In this document: one piece after another, positions 24,631-32,227 of the stretch
Numbering within the stretch: the stretch's first letter is position 1
Layout of the letters: the number at the start of each line of letters is the position of its first letter
Source: Fimbriimonadales bacterium
GTDB lineage: Bacteria; Armatimonadota; Fimbriimonadia; Fimbriimonadales; ATM1
Length of the DNA stretch: 64,000 bases
Assembly (NCBI GenBank): GCA_026129745.1
Contig: JAHCHL010000014.1
Span: forward strand, 1-64,000
Reading direction: 5' to 3'
Program-made: the position numbers and the translations under genes
Notes under the pieces: generated by a model
What the model was told of the DNA's origin: nothing
What the model saw: only the letters and a program-made list of their open reading frames with translations
Database searches by the model: none

Positions 24631-27177
24631 TTAAGTTTCGTAAGGCCCAAGAAAGCGTTCGCCGTTGAAGTGTATAAGGTGATCGGGCGCGTCGGCAGTC
24701 CAGACTTCAGTCTCCCATGAGATCTCGGGCAAGTACTCTTTCATAGACTTCCGATCCAGGAAGGCGGTTACAAGTACGAGTCCTGCCCTCGAATTCTGAA
24801 ACATCTCGCGCAGTTCATCGCGACGTTTTGGATTGATTGGCCCATGAGATGTTACTGCCTCAATGAGGACCAACCAGTCTCTCTTCGCAAAGTGGATGAC
24901 AACGTCCGGCATCTTGCCGTGGGAGTCGAGCCTAACCCCGAGTTTCGATAGAGCCTTTTCATCGAAAAAGGCATGCTTTTTGGCGGCGTCGCCAATGTAG
25001 ATCACGCTCCCTCCGGGCGTGTATCGGCCTGCAAACTCTGTCAATATCCGTTCAACAAGAACGTTTTGGCCGCCCGGAGATAGAGTGATTTCCAGATCGT
25101 CCTTTACCTGAATCGGAATGCGCTTCATCTCGCGTGCTTGCTGGTACTGCTCCCTTAGCGTCGGAGCTTTTTCGAGATAGGCCTGGAGGTTTTTGCTCCA
25201 TTGTCTCGTTCCGAATGTGCGCAACAACTGGAGAGCATGAGCCTCTATCTGATAGGCCGTGTTCGGGCTGTTCGTAGGCCGTTCCGAGTTGTCTGGGTTT
25301 TCCAGCGCGAGACCTGCGCGCACGAACTGGTGCATAGTGAAGCGTCGAATCGTCTCGCGAGTGTTAGGCGCGTAGTCTTTCCCATATGCTTCCCTGATGA
25401 ACGTCATGATTGGGGTGATTCCAATCAGGGTCTGCTTGGCCTTGCGCCAATTGTCATTCGCCCGAAGCCCAAGTAAGGCGAGGAGAGTCAAGGACGACCG
25501 TTCGTTCAATTGTTCATCCGGCAGTCCGAGGTCCCGCAGAATGCTGAGCGCCTCATCAATGCGTGCTCTTCTTGCGGGGGAGTCAGTATCGTGTTCAGCC
25601 ATGTCGTTGAATAGTTCCCTTGTAACAAGTGCATCGATTGCTGCCTGGTCCGGAAGCGCATCCCCCATGCTCGCGCCAAGGCGGCGCAACGCGGCTTCTG
25701 TAGGATAGCGCATGTTCCTCAAGTCGGTCGCGTTTACCTGTGTGTGTCCGTTGAACTGTCGGAAATAGGCGTCGACCAGGGTCGAGTTGAGAAACAGGCA
25801 TAAGCCACGAGCGAACTCCATGTCGACCCCGCCTCCCTGCCGATGGAAGTAGTTTAGGTGATTCTCGAAGCCTACAGCTTCACACGGTACGCGATCAGCA
25901 TCATAAACGGCCGCCACAACGCGGCGACGTTCCTCTTTGGAGGAGAAGCGCTTTACTAGTACATAGTGCTCGTTAGGTACGAGTTGGCGTTCGGTATTAG
26001 GACCGGCAACTATGGCATTTGGCTTCCTAATCACCTTGGGCCACTTGACGTATCCACGCTCGAAGTGATGCGGATAGATGAGCGGCGCGGTCTGTTCTTC
26101 CGGTTTGGCCCGAAGATACTGCTTTGCTCGGAAGTCGACCACTCTGCCAGTCGATACGGCGATGCCCAATTTCGCCAAGGTCTCTCTGCATGATTGCATT
26201 AGCTCAACATCGTAGGTGGAAAGATCGTGCTGTACGATATGGATGAAGCTCTCGGGATCGGACGGCTTGACTACTTCCCTCATTGGAACCTGTACCGTCA
26301 AGTAACTCTCGTCGCCTCTACCTTTGCTGGAAGTGATGCTTATCAAGGCAGGGGGAACCGTAGATCGCACTGCGCGAAAGATAATTGTCTCCTGTAGGAC
26401 CGAATCGTCGCGGAATGCTTCTTCCCTCGAATCGAATATGTGTATTCTAGTAAGCGGCGCCAGCCCAAGGAGGAACTTTCGGAAGGAACGAAAGTAAGGG
26501 CCATTGCAGAAACTTCTAGGTGTAATAGCAACCAACTCGCCGCCGTCTGCCAGAAGCCTAACTGACGCAGTGATGAATGCCGCGTATAAGTTCGTAGTTC
26601 TTACGCCAAGCTGCTCGACCAGTGCCCGATGATCAGAGTTGACATTGACCTTCCTGTACGGTGGATTCTGGATGACGATATCGAAGTGGTCGGCTGGTCG
26701 GCTGGAAAACAGGCCATACATGATTCGGTCGTGAGTGTCACGTATGAAGTCGATCGCCCGTATCTCTCCGGTAAACCGGACGCCTGCTTCGCGACAAGCT
26801 ACCTCGCATAGTCGCAATGTGCCCTCAAGATATGGCAGCAGGTTAGGATCTATCTCGTAGGCCACAACGCGGACGAAGCGGGGCCGGCTGGGCCGGCTGC
26901 ACAAGTGCTCGATTGCAGCAGCGAGCAGAGAGCCAATTCCTGCACCAGCATCGAGTATGGAAACATCCTCCCGATCGCATTCCAGCATCGAAGCCATGAG
27001 GCGGGCAACGGGGAGGGGCGTCATAAACTGCCCCATGTGGTCACGCTGGCTCTGCTCTAGTGCTTCGGTAGCCTCTCTACGAAGGCCGTCAACAGCAGTA
27101 AGAAGGTTCCAGGTTTGGCCCGTTGTCTGCGGGTGGCGCCGGTTCATGCTCGCGGTTAGCTGTAGACCTTTTTGCAT
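24631..27177 (-). CDS. Fused DNA methyltransferase - BsuBI/PstI-type restriction endonuclease
   Basis: 848 aa. The N-terminal N6-adenine methyltransferase has GQFMT (49-53), motif I LDAGAGIGS (75-83) and catalytic NPPY (171-174). After a target-recognition region, residues about 500-740 resemble the BsuBI/PstI helical domain (RIDEALSILRDLGLP). The C-terminus (754-848) is the BsuBI/PstI nuclease: MPDVVIHF, then IEAVTSHGP, VTAFLDRKSM and DHLIHFNGERFLGPY. PstI/BsuBI cut CTGCAG, so a similar site is plausible but unproven. The start at ATG 27177 is set by AAGAGG 6 nt upstream; the frame is open to 27360 without family character. PstI has separate M and R genes; here one polypeptide holds both. 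Confidence 0.88.
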   Translation of the reverse strand: MQKGLQLTASMNRRHPQTTGQTWNLLTAVDGLRREATEALEQSQRDHMGQFMTPLPVARLMASMLECDREDVSILDAGAGIGSLLAAAIEHLCSRPSRPRFVRVVAYEIDPNLLPYLEGTLRLCEVACREAGVRFTGEIRAIDFIRDTHDRIMYGLFSSRPADHFDIVIQNPPYRKVNVNSDHRALVEQLGVRTTNLYAAFITASVRLLADGGELVAITPRSFCNGPYFRSFRKFLLGLAPLTRIHIFDSREEAFRDDSVLQETIIFRAVRSTVPPALISITSSKGRGDESYLTVQVPMREVVKPSDPESFIHIVQHDLSTYDVELMQSCRETLAKLGIAVSTGRVVDFRAKQYLRAKPEEQTAPLIYPHHFERGYVKWPKVIRKPNAIVAGPNTERQLVPNEHYVLVKRFSSKEERRRVVAAVYDADRVPCEAVGFENHLNYFHRQGGGVDMEFARGLCLFLNSTLVDAYFRQFNGHTQVNATDLRNMRYPTEAALRRLGASMGDALPDQAAIDALVTRELFNDMAEHDTDSPARRARIDEALSILRDLGLPDEQLNERSSLTLLALLGLRANDNWRKAKQTLIGITPIMTFIREAYGKDYAPNTRETIRRFTMHQFVRAGLALENPDNSERPTNSPNTAYQIEAHALQLLRTFGTRQWSKNLQAYLEKAPTLREQYQQAREMKRIPIQVKDDLEITLSPGGQNVLVERILTEFAGRYTPGGSVIYIGDAAKKHAFFDEKALSKLGVRLDSHGKMPDVVIHFAKRDWLVLIEAVTSHGPINPKRRDELREMFQNSRAGLVLVTAFLDRKSMKEYLPEISWETEVWTADAPDHLIHFNGERFLGPYET

Positions 27178-27541
27178 CGCATGCCTCTTGCGGTGCTCAG
27201 CAATCGGCCCCAGTATGAAGACGAAGGGGTCGGGTGCTTCGCTTCGCGCGCCCCCAGAATACCCCAAGACATGTGGACGCATGTCGGGTCTTTTTGCAGG
27301 CCTACGAGAATCGTATTCCTGTCCACAAGCGTCATTGTTTTTGGAGGTCCAGAGTGGCAAAACACGACCAGAGTAGACCAGGAGACATTAGGCGGTTTGG
27401 CTGCCGAGTGCCCCTGAGATTGGGGCAGCGGAATACGAGCCTACACCGGGCTCTGCCTCCAATCTCAAGGATAGAGATAAGCCAAGCCCGAAATCCTGCG
27501 ACTAGGTACGACGCCATCTGTCCTCGAAACCCCGAAAGGGA
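27178..27541. other. 364-bp divergent control region between the RM gene and the DUF4062-TPR gene
   Basis: No gene is supported; the minus-strand open frame up to 27360 lacks conserved features. It must hold promoters for both divergent genes. The main structural feature is the long imperfect palindrome at 27415-27467. Confidence 0.5.
27415..27467. repeat. 53-bp imperfect palindrome in the defence-island control region
   Basis: The left arm TGAGATTGGGGCAG (27415-27428) pairs with the right arm CTGCCTCCAATCTCA (27453-27467) with one bulged base. Nested inside are GAGCC (27437-27441) and GGGCTC (27448-27453). No T-run follows. It could be an operator for both divergent genes, a structured 5' leader of the DUF4062 message, or a relic of a mobile-element end. 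Confidence 0.6.
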
Positions 27542-29656
27542 ATGTCAGGGGCACCTGGCGAGGTCATTATCGCTGTGACAATGGGTACTAACGGGCGACG
27601 CCACCAGCGTGATCACATTGTCTTCGTCAGCTCCAAGATTGTGGCACTTCGCGAAGAGAGGAAGGAACTATTCGAACGCATCCACCGGATCCATGGCGTG
27701 ACTCCCTGGGTTTTCGAGCACACGACTGCCCACCCCGATGATCCAAGAAATCTCTACCTCAGCAAGGTTTGCGAGTGCACCATCTTCATATTGATGGATA
27801 TGCCTAACGAAAGCGAAGCAGTACTCGAAGAGTTGGAAGAAGCGTTCAAGCAGCAAAAGCGGATCTTTGTTTTTGTGCGCAGTGGCACACAGAGTCCTCA
27901 TTGTAAGAAAGTGTTAGAACGCCACAACTGGAGCGGCAAGTGGGGCGAGTGGGGATCGACCGAAGAACTTTGTGAACAAGTGGAGGCACTTATCGCGGAT
28001 GAGCTTTCTCGCGGCTTGGATTACCTCTGCGGGGCGCTGACCGGTTGCGCCAAACTCGCGATGCCAAACGCACAGGCCCCTTCGACGCTGTCGCAACCGA
28101 TGCGAGAGACCCTAACGGATTGGCTTGACGACAAATTGGACGAAGGGAATCACGAAGGCGCAGCGACGCAGATTAGGAGATTTCTTGCGGACGAAAGCAA
28201 CCCTGACAACGTCGCCTACCTAAGGTTAAAGCTAGCGCAAGTTCATCGGTGCGCAGGCCGGTATCCCGATGCACTCGAAGAAGTTAGTCGAGGGCTGGAG
28301 GCGAACTCCTCGTATGAATCGAAACTGCGACTATCCGAAGCAGTTCTGCGAGCAGATATCGGCGAGCCCGAAAAAGCGGAGAAGATATTGGCTGATTGGA
28401 AGGATGTAGAGACTCTGCCAGATCGTTCACGAGTGCTTTTGTATGTGCTGTGCGTTGCCCACAAGTACGCTGAAGCGATGGTTCTAGGTGACAGTCTGCC
28501 ACTTGCTCAGGAACAGGCTGATCAGTACGACCAAGACCTGTTTAGGGGCATCGCGGCGGTTGGCTGCAGGCGACTTGTTGATGGGCTCCGCATCTTACGT
28601 AGGCTCCGAGGCAACTCTTCAAAGGGCGCAATAGCATACGGTGTTATGGCGGAAGTCATGCTCATGATTGCACAAGACAGACGTGAACGTCGGTACGCCC
28701 GCCACGCTCTGAAACATGCCGAAGCGGCGCTGAAACACGCCCGTGTTGGGTCGCGCCTGCCTCTTATAGGCTATAAAAACCTCGTCAATAGCGCGAATGC
28801 GGTTCGAGTTTATGCGTACACTCTGCTGGGAGAGGTCGAATCGGCGAGAGCGATTCTGGGTGACCCGGATGTAGACGCCGCTGATCCCAAAATGATGATG
28901 GCGGCTTCGGGCCTGGCCATGCAAGAAGGTCGGTACAACGACGCCGAGAGCCTTTTGAGAAGTGTCCTCGGGGCTGAACCGCGAGATGAATACGCTTGCC
29001 TCAATCTGGCGATCCTCCTGATGCGCCGAGGAGCGAGCCGATCCGACGTCGACGGAGTCTTGGACGGCATTCGATGCCACATCATTTCGGCGACTAAGGT
29101 TCAAGTTACCAGGGCACAAAACGCACTCCGGTCTGGTGATTTGGCCGACTTTCTTCGGCTTTCTTTCGAAGTCTTAGAGGAAGAGTCAGGTGAGGCAACA
29201 TACAAAGCGGAAGTTTTTACTCCCAGCCTCGTCATACTTGCAATGGGCGATGACCATAATGGCGTCGTTGCACTGTTTGAGAAGTACGCGTCCACTCTTA
29301 TGACTCCAGAGGCACTCTCAACTTACGCCTACAGTCTGGATAAGCTGAGGTTCCAACGGGGCAACAACAGCGATTGGGCCATGGGAAGGCAGTCATTCCT
29401 GCTCACTGCACTGCGAGACTATCATTTCCCTGATCACTGTTCCCTGGAAGCAGTTTTCATTTATATGCTGATGACATTACAGCATCGAAAGAGGGATGAG
29501 GCGGCGCTGCACTTGACTTGTTTGACCGAGACGATGAATGCTGTTTCTGATCAATGGAGAAGCTGTCTAGAGCAATTTCTCAGAGCCGACACCTCCGGTT
29601 GGAGAATCCGAAAACCCGACCTACAGTTCAGTTTCGGTCTTCCCGCACTAAATTAA
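27542..29656 (+). CDS. DUF4062-TPR protein, candidate defence sensor/effector
   Basis: 704 aa. Residues about 24-115 match the DUF4062 pattern: IVFVSSKIVALREERKELF, NLYLSKVCECTIFILM, EAVLEELEEAFKQQKRIFVF. This is a TIR/deoxyribosyltransferase-like Rossmann domain seen in several immune-type proteins. From about 190 to 690 there are many TPR-like helical pairs (AYLRLKLAQVHRCAGRYPDALEE, GRYNDAESLLRSVL). It has no membrane segment. It is divergent from the RM-Abi pair across a 364-bp control region. The start ATG 27542 is the first; ATG 27581, nearer the domain, is possible. Function is inferred from architecture and location only. Confidence 0.72.
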   Translation: MSGAPGEVIIAVTMGTNGRRHQRDHIVFVSSKIVALREERKELFERIHRIHGVTPWVFEHTTAHPDDPRNLYLSKVCECTIFILMDMPNESEAVLEELEEAFKQQKRIFVFVRSGTQSPHCKKVLERHNWSGKWGEWGSTEELCEQVEALIADELSRGLDYLCGALTGCAKLAMPNAQAPSTLSQPMRETLTDWLDDKLDEGNHEGAATQIRRFLADESNPDNVAYLRLKLAQVHRCAGRYPDALEEVSRGLEANSSYESKLRLSEAVLRADIGEPEKAEKILADWKDVETLPDRSRVLLYVLCVAHKYAEAMVLGDSLPLAQEQADQYDQDLFRGIAAVGCRRLVDGLRILRRLRGNSSKGAIAYGVMAEVMLMIAQDRRERRYARHALKHAEAALKHARVGSRLPLIGYKNLVNSANAVRVYAYTLLGEVESARAILGDPDVDAADPKMMMAASGLAMQEGRYNDAESLLRSVLGAEPRDEYACLNLAILLMRRGASRSDVDGVLDGIRCHIISATKVQVTRAQNALRSGDLADFLRLSFEVLEEESGEATYKAEVFTPSLVILAMGDDHNGVVALFEKYASTLMTPEALSTYAYSLDKLRFQRGNNSDWAMGRQSFLLTALRDYHFPDHCSLEAVFIYMLMTLQHRKRDEAALHLTCLTETMNAVSDQWRSCLEQFLRADTSGWRIRKPDLQFSFGLPALN

Positions 29657-29900
29657 ATGCTCTTTTCGCGCCCATGTCTGCGATTCACTCTTAGCAATGT
29701 CCAACCTACGTACTCCTCTTCGAGCATTCGTTCTGTGTCGGCTGATAGTTCGGGGTTGGGAATGCGGGTGGAGAGGGGTCGAGATGTTGAGAGCGGTGGG
29801 TTTCGTGGTATTAAGTTGGGTACTTCGGATACCGACAATTTAGATTAGGGGCGGAGGTCGGTTTCGGTAACCGCCCACTAACGAGAACGGGAGGTGTCGA
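29657..29900. other. Gap between the DUF4062-TPR gene and phage-like paralogue B
   Basis: 244 bp. A minus-strand frame of 61 codons (29838-29653, ending TLLRVNRRHGREKS) exists but has no recognisable features. An inverted repeat GGGCGG (29849-29854)/CCGCCC (29871-29876) lies just before the next ribosome-binding site and may be a leader hairpin. Confidence 0.35.
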
Positions 29901-30608
29901 ATGGCACTTTTCAAATTGGGCGCTTTTGCGGATTATCTTTCTGGCAAGAGCGGCAACACGGTTTTCGCACGCACGAAGAGCGGCACGGTTGTTAGGGATC
30001 GCGTGATTCCCACGAATCCCAACACTGGCGCCCAGCAGTTTGTGCGCGGAAACATGACCGACGCATCGCAGACGTTTCGCGGGATGACCGCACTGCAAGT
30101 GCAAGCATGGAATCAATATGGCAAGACGCAAAAGACGAGGTCGCGCGGCGGCAAGCTGCGCACGAAGAACGGAATCAATGCGTTTTGCGCGCTTGCGACG
30201 AAGTTCTTGCAAGTGAATCCGAGCGGAGCGATTCCGCTGAATCCACCGACGGCGCCGTTTCATGGCGACAACTTGACGCTGACGGCGACTGCGGGCACCG
30301 GCAACATTCAGTTCTCTGCGAGTGCGGACAACTCTGCGAACGTGAAGACAGAAATCCTGTTGCAGACGCTTGCGAGTCCGAATCGCAAACCGCAGAAGGG
30401 CGCGTACAAATCGTTCGGCTTCTATTCGGTGAGCACCGAGCAGGCGACGACGATCAACGTGCCGACGGGCTATTACGCTGCCGCGTATCGGTTCGTAAAC
30501 ACTTTGACCGGGCAGGACACGCCATTGGTGTACTTGCCTGTTCAGACGGTCGCACTTTCTGTGACCGAGCACAAGCCGGCGAAATCGTCTGGCAAAAAGG
30601 CGGCTTAG
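29901..30608 (+). CDS. Phage-like hypothetical protein (paralogue B)
   Basis: 235 aa. It begins MALFKLGAFADYLSGKSGNT, followed by VFARTKSGT, VVRDRVIPTNPNTGAQQ and MTALQVQAWNQYGK, and ends in a Lys/Ala-rich tail. It is homologous throughout to the protein at 22952-23611, including the shared C-terminal GYYAAAYRFVN-TGQ segment. GGGAGG before the ATG gives a good ribosome-binding site. Base composition is like the rest of the chromosome, unlike its GC-rich relative. A virion-like or host-adapted structural role is possible; function unknown. Confidence 0.78.
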   Translation: MALFKLGAFADYLSGKSGNTVFARTKSGTVVRDRVIPTNPNTGAQQFVRGNMTDASQTFRGMTALQVQAWNQYGKTQKTRSRGGKLRTKNGINAFCALATKFLQVNPSGAIPLNPPTAPFHGDNLTLTATAGTGNIQFSASADNSANVKTEILLQTLASPNRKPQKGAYKSFGFYSVSTEQATTINVPTGYYAAAYRFVNTLTGQDTPLVYLPVQTVALSVTEHKPAKSSGKKAA

Positions 30609-30624
30609 GTCGTCTACTGAGCTG

Positions 30625-30662
30625 CGCCCCGGATTCCACGTCAATGCATACCTTCCGGGGCG
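30625..30662 (+). terminator. Probable terminator after phage-like paralogue B
   Basis: Perfect 8-bp arms CGCCCCGG (30625-30632) and CCGGGGCG (30655-30662) with a 22-nt loop, followed by TCGGCTTTTA. The T-run is short, so termination may be partial. Confidence 0.55.
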
Positions 30663-30735
30663 TCGGCTTTTATGGTTTAGGCTGTCGCGCCTCTTGGCAA
30701 TTGGCAACGATTCGATCGGGTAACATGTCGTCCAA

Positions 30736-30867
30736 GGTCACGCCAAGCGATGCTTTTGAGCGACTACACCGCGAATCGATTGCGACGACGAGCCCGATAA
30801 GGGGCGCGTCGCTTTACGCCGGTTAGCGCGCTCCAATCGGGCATCCCGCTTGGCGTGGCTCTTTTTT
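30736..30867 (+). ncRNA. Structured RNA/riboswitch-like leader upstream of ornithine aminotransferase
   Basis: CACGCCAAGCG (30739-30749) pairs perfectly with CGCTTGGCGTG (30847-30857), extendable by three wobble or Watson-Crick pairs, and is followed by TTTTTT (30862-30867). The enclosed 97 nt contain the hairpin GCGACG/CGTCGC (30782-30787/30807-30812) and the pair GAGCG/CGCTC (30758-30762/30829-30833). A 7-bp possible pseudoknot links GCCCGAT in a hairpin loop (30792-30798) to ATCGGGC (30836-30842). The element ends 38 nt before the ATG at 30906. I could not assign it to a known class. It could be a free small RNA or an attenuator. Confidence 0.5.
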
Positions 30868-30905
30868 GTTTCCGAATACCGCACACCCATCAATAAGGAA
30901 TAGAC

Positions 30906-32177
30906 ATGGCAACCACCGCAAAGACAATCTGGCAAGACATTCTCGAAAACGGCGTCCGCAAAGTCGTCGAAGACCTTTCCGACGCGCAAGCGATCGAGAT
31001 GACGGAGCGATTTGGCACGCACAACTACCACCCGCTTCCGGTCAATGTGGTGCGAGCCAAGGGCGCATACGCTTATGACGGCGACGGCAAAGAGTACATC
31101 GACTGCATCGGATGTTATTCGGCAGTCGCGCACGGGCACCTGAGCGAGTTCATCACAAAGTCGGTGGTCGAGCAGCTCGACAAAGTGACGCTGGTTTCGC
31201 GCGCAATGTACACGTCGGAACTCGCGCTGTTTTTGAAAGGGATTTGCGAGTTTACGGGCATGGACCTCGCTTGTCCGATGAACACCGGCGCAGAAGCGGT
31301 GGAGACTGCAATCAAGCTCGCACGCAAGTGGGCCTATACGGTGAAGGGTGTTCCAAAAGACAAAGCGGAAATCATCGTCGCAGAAGACAACTTTCATGGC
31401 CGTACGACGACGATCGTTTCATTCAGCACGGAACAGCAATACAAAGAGTTTTTCGGGCCGTATGGTCCTGGTTTCAAGATCGTTCCTTTCGGCGACATCG
31501 ATGCGGTGAAGGCAGCGATTACTCCGAACACATGCGCGGTTCTTATGGAGCCCGTGCAAGCGGAGGGGGGCATCATCTTTCCGCCACCGGGCTACATGGC
31601 CGAACTGCGACAAGTATGCACGGAGAACAATGTGCTGTTGATTTGGGATGAGATTCAAACGGGCTTTGCGCGCACCGGCAAGAAGTTCGCATGGATGCAT
31701 GAGGATGCGAAGCCGGACATGATGTGTTTGGGCAAAGCGCTTGGCGGCGGCATCTTTCCTGTCGCGGCGGTGGTCGGGCTGGAGCACGTCATGAAGGTGT
31801 TTGTGCCCGGCGATCATGGCAGCACGTTCGGCGGCAATCCGGTTGGATGTGTCGTTGCGCTCGCTGCGATGGCCGAGATGGAACAGAAAGACCTATGCGC
31901 AAACAGCGAGAAGATGGGCAATCGACTCCTGTCGAAACTGAAAGCTTTGCCGCACAAGTGCATCGAAGACGTTCGCGGACGCGGATTGCTCATCGGGTTG
32001 GAAGTGCTGGAAGGGACGGACACGAAGAAGCTATCGGAAGCTTTTATTAAGCAAGGGCTTCTGACGAAGGAGACCCGCAATCGTACGTTTCGCTTCGCGC
32101 CGCCGCTCATCGTCGATGAAAAGCTCATCGATCAGATCGTCGAGAGGGCGTCGAAAGCATTGGACGCGGTCTCGTAG
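30906..32177 (+). CDS. rocD: Ornithine--oxo-acid aminotransferase
   Basis: A 423-aa class III PLP enzyme converting ornithine and 2-oxoglutarate to glutamate semialdehyde and glutamate. Family blocks are present: YSAVAHGH, ACPMNTGAEAVETAIKLARKW, GNFxGRT-type NFHGRTTT, WDEIQTGFARTG, the PLP lysine in LGKALGGG, and HGSTFGGNPVGC. The N-terminal and MNTGAEA sequences fit ornithine aminotransferase better than acetylornithine or GABA enzymes. AAGGA precedes the ATG. With the arginase at 1484-2482 it completes an arginine degradation route, although the genes are far apart. Confidence 0.9.
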   Translation: MATTAKTIWQDILENGVRKVVEDLSDAQAIEMTERFGTHNYHPLPVNVVRAKGAYAYDGDGKEYIDCIGCYSAVAHGHLSEFITKSVVEQLDKVTLVSRAMYTSELALFLKGICEFTGMDLACPMNTGAEAVETAIKLARKWAYTVKGVPKDKAEIIVAEDNFHGRTTTIVSFSTEQQYKEFFGPYGPGFKIVPFGDIDAVKAAITPNTCAVLMEPVQAEGGIIFPPPGYMAELRQVCTENNVLLIWDEIQTGFARTGKKFAWMHEDAKPDMMCLGKALGGGIFPVAAVVGLEHVMKVFVPGDHGSTFGGNPVGCVVALAAMAEMEQKDLCANSEKMGNRLLSKLKALPHKCIEDVRGRGLLIGLEVLEGTDTKKLSEAFIKQGLLTKETRNRTFRFAPPLIVDEKLIDQIVERASKALDAVS

Positions 32178-32213
32178 TCTCGCAGTTATCGAACGCCATC
32201 GCGCTGGGCAGGG

Positions 32214-32219
32214 CATAAT
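32214..32219 (+). promoter_or_regulatory. Putative -10 box (CATAAT) for trpDCF
   Basis: CATAAT lies 8 nt before the trpD ATG at 32228, without a Shine-Dalgarno. Confidence 0.35.
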
Positions 32220-32227
32220 CGGCCCCG

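Noticed and set aside
27178-27360. Extra 61 residues at the N-terminus of the fused RM protein
   Set aside because: No family character, and the ATG at 27177 has AAGAGG at ideal distance.
29811-30707. 298-codon minus-strand frame opposite phage-like paralogue B
   Set aside because: Arg/His-rich shadow frame; the plus-strand protein has a homologue, a ribosome-binding site and a terminator.
30107-30826. 239-codon plus-strand frame overlapping phage-like paralogue B
   Set aside because: It is out of frame with the homologous protein pair, has atypical composition and runs through the terminator and structured RNA.
30736-30867. SAM-I/SAM-IV riboswitch because of the GCCCGATAAGGGGC string
   Set aside because: The remaining SAM core (GAGAGGTGGAGGGA-like and GGCAACC blocks) is missing, so the resemblance is superficial.
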